Assembly (NCBI GenBank): GCA_944548615.1
Contig: OX155954.1
Location: forward strand, 4,649,424 to 4,713,423
Source: Micropterix aruncella
Lineage: Eukaryota; Arthropoda; Insecta; Lepidoptera; Micropterigidae
Direction of reading: 5' to 3'
DNA: 64,000 nucleotides
The translations under genes and the position numbers were made by a program. Of this stretch, positions 54,961 through 64,000 are shown one piece after another (the stretch's first letter is position 1; every line of letters begins with the position of its first letter). Under the pieces are notes generated by a model. The model saw only the letters and a list, made by a program, of their open reading frames with translations. It did not search any database and was not told the origin of the DNA.

Positions 54961-56466
54961 TAACGTAATCAGTAAAAACGGATAGGTGGGTGGTTGTGTA
55001 ATTGACTGGTCTAACAACGTATTTTAGAGGTTTGTAGGTTTGAAGGATTTTAGGTACCTACTATATTTTAGGTACCTACTATAGTCACGCCGCTTGTGCA
55101 CGCCGGTTTTTAGATTGGCGTCGGCGGTGCGCCGGCGTGGCGCACATGACCATTAGCCACCCCTGAGCCAGGACGCCCCAGTTACCTCGAGTTTCTACTC
55201 CACTTAACCATTTCCACGAAGCGGCCAGTCGGACGTTGCATGACGCGGCGGGCGCGGCGGCGGCGCCGGCGCCGGCTCGAAACGCGGCAAAATTGGCCGC
55301 GGCGTAATGGCGGCTTATTAAGTATATATGCTGCGCCGCGAACATGCATATTAGCCGCGAAGAGTAATTACCGCTAGCGGAGATTTTTCCGCAAGAAATA
55401 ACGAGCGGACGGTCGCTTCTCACACGCGACGAGTGGAAGAAAAAACTGGACCATACGCTAGCCCCGCGATTGCCACTTCCCAAGATCCGCTCCGAATCGG
55501 AAACGAGCTCGTATTATATCGTGTGCCATCGTAGAAATTCGTCGATGTCTTAATTGGACGTTACAAGTTAATCATCTGCGCCGTATCCAAAGTCTTAGTA
55601 GTTATGACGGGCGATTTGAATAATGACGGCATTAATTATGCACATCCGGTGAAAATATAAACGATGTAATTTTTAGAAATCGGTTGTGTCACCCCAAAAC
55701 GTTCCCGGCAAGTATCCAAGGACTTGAGCCAAGATTTTGAGCGCGATGTCCCTTCCAGAAAAAATAGTCACAACCGTAATGACGGCAGCGGCAATGCAAA
55801 GCTTTCAGGCGGTATGTATTATTAGTGAAGCTTGAATATGAGATATTCCAACCGAAATGTCACAATGACATTTCGGCCCAACAAGGCAACTGCGTACAAA
55901 ACTTCAAGTCTACAAGTTCAATATTTCGAGACTGAGATACGACTAGTGCCCTCCCTGGTAGACCGATTTCAACCACAACCTTTTCAACTCTTACCATAAC
56001 CATAATGCCTGAATGCCAAATTTGGACTCAACCGAATTAAGCGTTTGGGCGCTATCGTGGAGGAATACACACAGGTAGATAAACAGGCAGACACACATAT
56101 AGGACAGACTTCCATCTAAAAATGGTCTTAATCGTCTCAAGGGGACTCAAAATGGATATTTCCATCTACATCTCGAGAAAAAAATGCGCTTTCACAATAC
56201 TTTCTCTCCTCGTTGGTTGGTAGGCCAGGAGAGAAAAACCTAAAAACTAGGCTGCAACAAATAAATTCAGCACAATAGACCCGACACACGTGCATTTTCA
56301 TGTAATATTGATATATGGGTGAAACGGATATTGCCGTACCTACCTACACCCCTAAGCTTCAGCCTCAATATCACGAAAATTAAAAGTCCAAAATCCTTAG
56401 TAATAACGTCATGTATAATCCAATAAAGTTGGGTAATGGTAAGAGCTAGCAGATTTTTTAACAATG
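54961..56466. other. Unassigned, CpG-rich block at 55080-55560
   Basis: TAGGTACCTACTATA is repeated near 55050 and 55070. Bases 55080-55560 are strongly CpG-rich; the 132-codon minus frame (55085-55483) is Ala/Arg/Ser-rich without motif. CCGAAATGTCA-CAA-TGACATTTCGG at 55852-55876 is a perfect palindrome with a 3-nt centre. The rest is unassigned. Confidence 0.35.
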
Positions 56467-56471
56467 ATCTT
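56467..56471. repeat. Target-site duplication (left), ATCTT
   Basis: Identical to 63850-63854 on the other side of the BEL/Pao element. Confidence 0.85.
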
Positions 56472-56813
56472 TGTTGGGTTTAAGTTTATATATATATAGA
56501 GTGGACTGTGAGGAAGGTTGGTTATTTTAAAGGGATTATAGGCATCATTGTGGAGAGGAAAAGGAATCAAAGTTTACGCACCTTTCTATTTTTCGTGCGA
56601 TTCCTTGCTGCAATTTCACTCCAAAAATGTCTCCAAATCTTCGGCTGGCCAGCTCACGAACGCGATAATTACTTTCACAGCACGATAACGAGAACACTCA
56701 CAGGAGCACGTCTGGTTCGGCCGGCGCGTAATTTCTCACTGATTGGGAATTGGGAGGTAGGTAGGATATAAATATATATTAGGTATACGGTATAATTGTA
56801 AATGGCCTAACCA
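56472..56813 (-). repeat. 3' LTR of the BEL/Pao element
   Basis: 342 bp, TGTTGGG...TAACCA on the plus strand. An 87-codon plus-strand frame (56508-56771) lies inside and is repeated exactly in the other LTR; it is not a gene. Confidence 0.93.
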
Positions 56814-56825
56814 TTACCCCCGGGC
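56814..56825 (-). promoter_or_regulatory. Polypurine tract
   Basis: The minus strand reads GCCCGGGGGTAA directly before the LTR start TGGTTAGG. This is the usual site for plus-strand DNA priming in LTR elements. The run is short and only partly purine. Confidence 0.6.
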
Positions 56826-56972
56826 TTAAAGGGTTGCCTTTAAGAAATGTATTATTATATAGCTAAAGCTAACTTACGTACTATGTAGCATCAAGCTTTA
56901 CGATAAGAAACTAGAAATAAGTGCAATATGGTATAACTTAGGTGCTAACTTATAACTATTTAGACATACTAG

Positions 56973-57469
56973 TCACTGCGTAGGCAATGGACATAGTTTA
57001 ATGATAGGACGAACAAAGTTGCCTTTCGACGTCCTAACAGTAGCAACACGAGTAATGCCATCCTTAGAAGTATGCGCTTCCTGTATTATCCCTAGCGGCC
57101 ATGTATACGGCGGAGCGTTGTCAATGATGACAATGACTACTGTTCCCTTTAAAATGGGGACGGAAGGAATGTTCCATTTAGCGCGAGATTGCAACTGGTG
57201 TAGATACTCGAGGCGCCATCGCTGCCAGAATGATTGAACTAGAGTGCTCAGCAATGAGTGCCTTTCCTGCAGGTTATGGGTTGTCGCTTCTATTACAGGC
57301 ATTGATGATAAGGGACCTGAACACAAAAAATGTGCCGGCGTGAGAGCTGAAGGCTCTGACGGGTCGCTACTCAAAACTGTGAGCGGGCGAGAATTAATCA
57401 ACGCTTCTATCTGTGCAAGCGTAGTCAACATCTCCTCGTATGATAATATTTGGCTACCTATTGTTTTAA
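56973..57469 (-). pseudogene. BEL/Pao integrase C-terminal part, separated by the MITE
   Basis: The frame is open from the TTAA at 57466 to the stop at 56973. It contains YEEMLTTLAQIEALINSRPL, then LTPAHFL, then FWQRWRLEYLHQLQSRAKW and IDNAPPYTWPLG...VRTSKG...RP. These are the conserved integrase end of BEL/Pao polyproteins (the ..EALINSRPL, LTP.HFL, ..RW..EYL..LQ.R.KW and W.LG motifs). The upstream 57679-62526 frame would continue into it in phase if the MITE and one TTAA were absent, so this is the severed end of the same gene, not a second gene. The ATG at 57429-57431 is internal. Confidence 0.9.
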
Positions 57470-57775
57470 CCCTTGGAGTAAATGGGTATTTTCATGGATG
57501 CATCTGTCTCTTTTGCAGGATTTTCGGCGACATCGACCTTAAAGTACTATAACTACGAAACTACTACACCAATCATAAAAAGAACAACTGCACAATGATT
57601 GCATTGAAATTTCGAATATAGAATATTGAAATATCATTTTGTAAAACAATTACATAATTATGAATAAATATGAGAACGTCAAAGAAGTGAAAAAAACGCG
57701 GAACCAGATCTGGTCGTATCATACTCAACGGATAATTGTTTCAGAACCAGATTTGGTCGTATCATACTCAAGGGG
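57470..57775. mobile_element. piggyBac-type MITE (306 bp) inside the Pao integrase
   Basis: It is flanked by TTAA at 57466-57469 and 57776-57779. The left end is CCCTTGGAGTAAATGGG; the right end read inward is CCCCTTGAGTATGATACG. Imperfect inverted ends starting CCC and a TTAA duplication are the hallmarks of piggyBac-type insertions. Near the right end a 28-bp unit (starting GAACCAGAT) is repeated directly at 57701-57728 and 57744-57771 with one change. There is no coding capacity, so the transposase was supplied in trans. It is younger than the already young retrotransposon. Confidence 0.85.
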
Positions 57776-60700
57776 TTAAACAAGTGTGTTTTCACTATTT
57801 TAACTATACTTTCCCAACAACCACCAAAGTGTGGTGTAGCTGGTGGTATAAACTTCCAATCGACTCTTTCCTTGGAAAGCTCGGACAAGAGAGGTTGATG
57901 AACATTTTCAAGAAATTTATATAAGTCTCTCAGATAAGAGTTCGCGCCTACAAAATTAGTAGCATTATCTGAGTATAAACACTTGACGGGTCCTCGGCGA
58001 GAGAGAAAACGCTTGAAGGCTGAGAGGAAACTAACGGTAGACAAATCGGTAACTATTTCAATATGTACCGCTCTTACGGTCATACACGTGAATATACACA
58101 GCCATGCCTTGCGAGACTGAACGCCTCTGCCACGATAAGGGGTGTATTTTAAAGGACCTGCATAGTCACAGCCTACGTGAGTAAAGGCCTTTTCAACTTG
58201 GTTGACTCGATAACTTGGAAGATCAGCCATAATTGGAAAAGTCGGACGAGGTTTCGCTTTAAAGCAAATATTGCATTTAAAGATTCGATGACGGATCGAA
58301 CTTCTTGACGCTAAGATCCAGTAACCTTGCCTCAAAAGAGATATAAGTAACACCGGACCTGCGTGAAAATATTTATTATGATAGTGATCTATAATGAGAT
58401 CAACTACGTGATCACGACGGGGCAATATGACGGGATACTTTTGATCGTAATCAACCGATGCATTTGACAAACGACCACCAACGCGGATGAGACCATCGTC
58501 GTCAAGAAAAGGCTTAAGTTTGATAAGAAGACGAGAACAATTTTTATTATTCCTTATATTATAAATGTCCTCTTCAAAATATTTATATTGGAGAATGCGT
58601 ATTATTAAGCGCTCGGCTTGTTTAAGGTCCTCTGGAGATGCAATCAGGTTTTCTCTCCTAGGAAGTCTTTTGACAAATCTTAGCACGAACACAACCGTTC
58701 TAATTAGTTGACTCCAGGAAGAAATTCTCAAACAAAGCTGATAGACGACATTCTCTTCCCGCGAAGATGTAACAACGGGGAAAGATTTTGGTCGCTCCTC
58801 GGGCAACGTCTCATCAATTGATATATCACTAAATTCATTAATCGGCCAATCTGACGGCTTTAACGAAGCCCACGAGGGTCCCTTGAACCATAACTGATGA
58901 GTCAATAGCTTTTCGGGAGACAAACCACGAGAGAGGCAATCGGCAGGATTCTCAGAGCCGGCCACATGGAAGAAGATACTAGGCGGATAGTTCTCTGTTA
59001 CCTTAACGATCCGATTTGCCACAAATATTTGCCATCTATGTGGCGATGAATTCAACCAACATAAGACAACCTTTGAATCAGTGAAGCCATACACACGGGA
59101 TATATCGTAACGTGGACTATATGTGTCGCACACACGACGGACCAATCTTGACAATAGCTCAACGGCGCAAAGCTCTAATCTTGCAACCGTGAGTGTCTTT
59201 GTTGGCGATAGTTTAGACTTAGCACACACAAGCTGAGTGCTGATATGATCGGCACGAGTTAGGTGTAGGTAAACAACCGCTCCGTACGCGCGCTCACTTG
59301 CGTCTGCAAATCCCAAGACGTTAACAATCACCCCGGCGCTTACGCCTACGTGTCTAGGTATTCTTAAGCCATTTAAACAGGGTAGTTTTGAACAGAAGTT
59401 GTGCCACGATTTTTCAATATGTGGCGGAGGACAATCGTCCCAATCACACTTAATAAGCCAAAGCTCCTTTATTAACAGCTTGGCATAAAGAATAGTAGGA
59501 GCCACAAATCCTAAGATGTCCCATAAACGCGCTACTGTTGACAGGATGACACGTTTTGTGCACCTATTATCAGGAGCGTTGATTTGAAAGACAAAACAAT
59601 CATCAGACATGGACCACCTTAGACCCAATATCTTATGCTGTGTTTGCTTATCGAACTCTACTTCTGAAGTCATTTTGTGTGACTCTGGTATGTTTTCTAA
59701 TACAATCTTGGAATTTGATGTCCACTTCATTAGGTCGAACTGACCGCATTTGAAAAGCTGAATCAGTTCGTTTACTGTCTCTACAGCTGAAGACTCTTCT
59801 GGAAGACTATATGCAATATCATCCATGTACAGAGAACTAGAGATAACTTTAGCAGCCTTAGGATATTTATCTCCTTCGTCGGACGCTAATTGTTTTACTA
59901 CTCGTAGGGCGTGGTAAGGACTTGACTTAAATCCGAAGCATACCCTATTCAGCTCAAAAACTTGCATAGGACTGTGGGGACTAAAGCGATATAGAATACG
60001 CTGAAATCGACGATCTTCAGGACGCATACCTATTTGTAAAAACATTTGTTTCACATCAGCACAGAAGGCGACCGAAAACAAACGAAAATTCAAGAGTATA
60101 CAAAATAAATCACCCTGTAGGTTGGGACCTGAGTGTAGTAGATCGTTAAGAGAGTAGCCTGTGCTAGTTGTGCAACTGGCATCAAGAACCGGTCTAAGTT
60201 TTGTAGACTTATCTGGTCTGAAAACCCCGTGGTGAGGGATGACATATGAGAGGGTGCTGACACTGCTATCAATAGCCACCGGTGACAAATACCCATCTTC
60301 AATATAATCACGTATTACCTTATCATAGGCTTCTCGCAAGGGAGCGCATGATTCGAGTTTTCGTTCAAGGCAAATAAAACGCTTCTCAGCGACCCTTTGA
60401 GAATCACCCAATAAATAGGCATCCAGTCGAAAAGGTAAGGCAACGACGTACCTACCGTTAGAGTCACGTGTCGTGGTGACCGAGAAATGCTCCTCACACT
60501 CCAGATCATTAGGATCTTGGACTGGTGGAATACATATTTCCTCCAATTCCCAGAAGCGTTTTACAACGACGTCCAGGGAATCTCGAGACACTACTGAACA
60601 GCATGAGACCAAGTCATGAATATGCGTAGACTGAAGCGTGGGCAATGACCCAACGACGACAAAACCTAACACAGTTTCAATAACTGGTGGAATATTATCA

Positions 60701-62526
60701 CACTGGGTATTAACTATCCTACCTGGTAGCAATAAATGTGGAAATAATGAAGCGCCTATTAAAGCCTCGATAGGGCCAGGCGTAGCAAACATTTCATCGG
60801 CAAGAGGTAGTGACCTCAAATGTGGAAGCGCTGCCTCGTCTATTGGAACCGACGGCAACTCACTAGTAATACGATCGACAATAAGAGCACTCATGTCATA
60901 ACTTATACCTAAATTAAACCTAGAAAGGAAAGTTAGATTAACTTTACCTAGAGTAGGTTTATTTAAACCACCTACGCCCGTGACCACTACCTTCGACTTT
61001 TCATAATGCTTGAGGCCAAGTTTTTCACAACAGTCATTTGTTATAAAATTGCTTTGAGAAGCCGAGTCTAGGAGACATCTAACAATCTGATTATTCACTA
61101 CGACTTGAACGGTGGCAAGCGCGACTGTGGTAGTTGTAGCTGACTTGGACCTTTGCGAAAGAGTCGACAACTTGGCGTTTGTATTACATGTAGCACACAA
61201 CGTTGCGTCTCCGCGCCCTGCGTCGTTATCGAAGGTTGTCTCAGGCTTCGTGTTAGAAGGCGAGTTCGATGTGGAACTACTAATTTTATCATTATTATTA
61301 AAATGTAACAACGTGTGGTGTTTCTGTTTACACATCGTACACTTCTGATTTGATTTACAGAGACCTGTCTTATGTTTTATACCCAGACAATTTAAACAGG
61401 CGTTATTTGCTTTAATATGAGCGAACCTATCAGCAGGTGTCATTTTATTGAACAAAGGGCATTTATAGAGATATTCATGTGTTATATTATTGCATAAACA
61501 CTTTAAATTATTTTGCTCATTTGAAACATATGATTGAGGGCTTGGCATTCGTTGGTTCGAACTAAGACGACTAGCTTTGCTGTTCATATTGATAGTGGTC
61601 CTAGATTGGATATTACAGGTTTGATAAACTCGAATCTGAGTCCTCACGAAATCAACTAATTGTGAAAATGTAGGTATTTCTACATCACGAACCTGCGATT
61701 CAAAACCTTTGATTGTATCTGTATCGAGTTTTTTCAACGTTATATGTAGCAACAAATAATCTGCTAAATCGTCCAATTTTAAATTCTTCAGTGCACCAAC
61801 AGCGGTGCTAACCCTATCCATAAAAGACTGAAAATTATTCTGTGACGCTCCTCCATTTAATTTAAAGTTCAAAATCTGCTCTACGTGAGCCGAAGCCAAA
61901 AGACGTTTGTCTTCGTATCTATCAATTAAAGTTTTTAATATTAAAGAGTAATTCTGACCATCTGGAGTGATACCTGAAATCACGTTTAAAGCTCCTTGCG
62001 ATAATTTACTCATCAGATAATACACTCTCTCGTCATCTGTAAGCGACGTGTTATCGTGTATTAGAGATTTAAAGTTGGCATAAAACAGCGGCCAATTCTT
62101 TACGTCCCCGTTGAAAGACATAATTTCCAAAGGTGGAAGTCTTGGCTTTGTCGCCTCACGACAAGTCTCAGTGTCCTTAATGGACGTCGATATTTTTTGC
62201 TTAACAGACAGCCGGTCAAGAGCACGCTTACTTGTACAATACATGTCCTCAAATGAGGTAAATGTATCGTAACACGGCGTCGCGGTTGGGTCAGCTCTAA
62301 TCTTTAAAATATTATAATCATCTAAAACGGCACGAAACTCTGACCGTATATCTGCCATAGAAATAGATGCATTGAGAAATGGCTCACTTGTTCTTTCGGT
62401 AGTGCCTACATTCTTTGATAAATCAAATATTTTTTGCATTCTCTCAAATAGAGCATTACGTTTTGCACGTGCTATTTGTAACTTAATTGCATCCATGCTA
62501 GCTTCCTTATCGGGATCACGAGACAT
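57679..62526 (-). pseudogene. BEL/Pao Gag-Pol polyprotein, cut near the integrase end
   Basis: 1,615 codons from the ATG at 62524-62526; the last ~33 are read from the MITE, so the protein is truncated. In order: gag region with PPLEIMSFNGDVKNWPLFYA at about residues 131-150; Cys/His zinc-knuckle-like region about 343-408; aspartic protease with LLDSASQSNFI at about 485-495; reverse transcriptase about 760-930 with Asp in FCADVKQMF (about 824) and YMDD at 900-903; RNase H about 1071-1200 (GFADAS, TDSK, NPADCLSRG); integrase with HHCC zinc region about 1381-1421 and DDE residues near 1454, 1520 and 1572. All catalytic motifs seen look intact. It would act in cytoplasmic virus-like particles and the nucleus. 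The protein would be released by the protease. The interruption falls about 11 codons after the catalytic Glu. Confidence 0.93.
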
Positions 62527-63504
62527 TTTATAAGAGTTTATTTATTTATCGTCTATACAGCTATGAATGGATTACAAGTAAACAAACTAATATTTAATAA
62601 TATACTTTGACAAGTTGTTATGAACCAAACAAATTTGCAAACAATAACAAATATATATTTGATAATAAACTATTAATTACTCAGATATTTTATGTAACTA
62701 AACAAGTTTATTTTCAGGAATAAATTTTATAGAATATTACGATCCCTTTTTAAATATAATTTATATAATGAAAGTCCCATAACTGGTAACTTCACCCTAC
62801 CGAACTGTTTTGCTAAACCAAATTCGTAAACAAGATATTATTATATTATTTTGTTTCCTTATCTAGCTAGTGAAACCGGTTTTTTCAATAAACGGTTGCA
62901 ATCCTACAAACGTAACGTACAGTGTCTCTATAAATAATGAGACAGTAACTAATATTTAACAAAGATTTATAATATTGTGAGCGGCAAGCCTTTATATGAT
63001 TTGGTGACAAATTTATAACAATTAAACAATTAATAAACATAAGTAATCTACTGTAAACAAACAAAATAGGTATTTTATTTTATGTAGGACAAATATTTTA
63101 TTCTATATAAATTACGGCTATCAACCATTCAGCTCAGCTGAGCAAGTATACCCATGCAAAATGCAATAAGTATATTATGTACTATACTCGCGGCATAAAG
63201 TGTGAACTCTGCAGTAATTTTATATGCCGGGTGTACCTACGTGTAAAACAAAGTACCCGCCGTTTGAATTTAATTAATGTGGGCAGATCTGTATTTTTTA
63301 CCAATTTTAAACAGCTTAACACGAATATAATGTTTTATTATGTAGATATGTTTAATTTTACAAATGATGTCTATAAATAATAATTATGTGAATATGAATC
63401 TCCTACATACGATATTCCAAAAGGCAACCCGTAATGGCGGAAGTATTTATTCTGTTTTCGTACTCAAATGGACAAAGTATTTTAAATCCGGATCGTATGG
63501 ACCA
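62527..63504 (-). other. Untranslated leader of the BEL/Pao element
   Basis: About 980 bp, AT-rich, between the primer-binding site and the gag ATG. No conserved frame. The 67-codon plus frame (63177-63380) is not supported. Confidence 0.7.
63488..63504 (-). promoter_or_regulatory. Candidate tRNA primer-binding site
   Basis: The minus strand has TTT and then TGGTCCATACGATCCGG after the 5' LTR end. TGG at this place matches the complement of the tRNA 3'-CCA. The tRNA species was not identified. Confidence 0.55.
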
Positions 63505-63507
63505 AAA

Positions 63508-63849
63508 TGTTGGGTTTAAGTTTATATATATATAGAGTGGACTGTGAGGAAGGTTGGTTATTTTAAAGGGATTATAGGCATCATTGTGGAGAGGAAAAGG
63601 AATCAAAGTTTACGCACCTTTCTATTTTTCGTGCGATTCCTTGCTGCAATTTCACTCCAAAAATGTCTCCAAATCTTCGGCTGGCCAGCTCACGAACGCG
63701 ATAATTACTTTCACAGCACGATAACGAGAACACTCACAGGAGCACGTCTGGTTCGGCCGGCGCGTAATTTCTCACTGATTGGGAATTGGGAGGTAGGTAG
63801 GATATAAATATATATTAGGTATACGGTATAATTGTAAATGGCCTAACCA
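63508..63849 (-). repeat. 5' LTR of the BEL/Pao element
   Basis: 342 bp and apparently identical to 56472-56813. In the sense direction it begins TGGTTAGGCC, followed by a TATATATTTATA box-like run (about 63800-63812) that could serve the promoter. Confidence 0.93.
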
Positions 63850-64000
63850 ATCTTTAAAGAAATAATGTTTAAATGAAGAATGTGCGGTATTAGTTGAACC
63901 GTGCGAAACCGTACGTGGTTCGGGTAAATAATTAAATATATGTACGTATGTGTATATTGGTTTTAAACAATGTTTTTTAGTTCATTATGTAATTTATTTA
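63850..64000. other. Target-site duplication (right) and flank
   Basis: ATCTT at 63850-63854 repeats the left duplication. The remaining flank is AT-rich with no feature seen. Confidence 0.75.

Larger units (their letters stand above)
56472..63849 (-). mobile_element. BEL/Pao LTR retrotransposon, nearly complete (7,378 bp)
   Basis: Two 342-bp LTRs (56472-56813, 63508-63849) appear identical base for base and carry 5'-TG and CA-3' ends. They are flanked by the 5-bp duplication ATCTT. The element is on the minus strand. A primer-binding-like TGGTCCATACGATCCGG lies 3 nt inside the 5' LTR, and GGGGGTAA lies against the 3' LTR. One gag-pol frame has the BEL/Pao order protease-RT-RNase H-integrase. 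There is no envelope frame. Identical LTRs imply a recent insertion. The only clear lesion seen is a 306-bp MITE in the integrase region (57470-57775), which inactivates this copy. Confidence 0.95.

Noticed and set aside
55085..55483. 132-codon minus-strand frame as a gene
   Set aside because: Ala/Arg/Ser-rich translation of a CpG-rich block with no domain or neighbouring exon signals.
56508..56771. 87-codon frame, also at 63544-63807, as a conserved small gene
   Set aside because: The two are identical because they are the two LTRs, on the strand opposite to the element.
57429..57431. Independent start codon for a separate integrase-tail gene
   Set aside because: The frame is open upstream to the TTAA of the MITE and contains conserved integrase residues before this ATG; it is the severed end of the polyprotein.
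56472..63849. Endogenous retrovirus with an envelope gene
   Set aside because: No third frame with a signal peptide or membrane segment lies between the integrase end (56973) and the 3' LTR, or in the leader.

Overview
The window looks like gene-poor, repeat-dense DNA from an insect, most likely a moth or butterfly. The reasons are an AT-rich background, LINE remnants with (AAATA)n-type tails, several Helitrons with 5'-TC and 3'-CTAG ends inserted between A and T, mariner, hAT and piggyBac-type relics, and a BEL/Pao LTR retrotransposon. These are family-level pattern matches made by eye. The species cannot be named from the sequence, and no intact host gene was found.

Layout. 1-1.1 kb: Helitron copy interrupted by a LINE 3' end. 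1.85-3.1 kb: about five tandem units of roughly 185 bp, one split by a piggyBac-type MITE. 6.0-7.1 kb: a local duplication, one copy carrying a retroelement tail. 8.75-10.8 kb: two foldback elements and three mariner-derived relics. 12-15.2 kb: LINE C-terminal fragments and CpG-rich blocks. 16-18 kb: two copies of a GC-rich repeat (others at 28.4-29.3 and 33.2-33.9 kb), then a hAT relic. 20-26 kb: a MITE, LINE ends, Helitrons and a tRNA-derived SINE. 26.3-27.0 kb: broken pieces of a clip-domain serine protease, the only clear non-transposon protein signal. 29.9-34.0 kb: a large inverted repeat with later insertions. 35-42.3 kb: a composite MITE, a deleted mariner, a Helitron retaining a helicase C-terminus, and a complete non-autonomous Helitron. 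44-55 kb: more LINE tails, foldbacks and CpG-rich blocks. 56.47-63.85 kb: a nearly complete BEL/Pao element on the minus strand.

The BEL/Pao element is the best supported feature. Its two 342-bp LTRs appear identical and it is flanked by a 5-bp target duplication (ATCTT). One long gag-protease-reverse transcriptase-RNase H-integrase frame is cut just after the integrase catalytic glutamate by a 306-bp piggyBac-type MITE flanked by TTAA; the integrase tail continues on the far side. The order of events is therefore readable: a recent retrotransposon insertion, then an even more recent DNA-transposon insertion into it.

The genes here do not form a pathway. Nested insertions, solo ends and inverted pairs record successive waves of transposition. 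The most useful leads are the nested piggyBac/Pao pair, the GC-rich 690-bp repeat with a 14-bp target duplication, the rearranged protease fragments, and the long perfect-looking hairpins that could give double-stranded RNA if transcribed.
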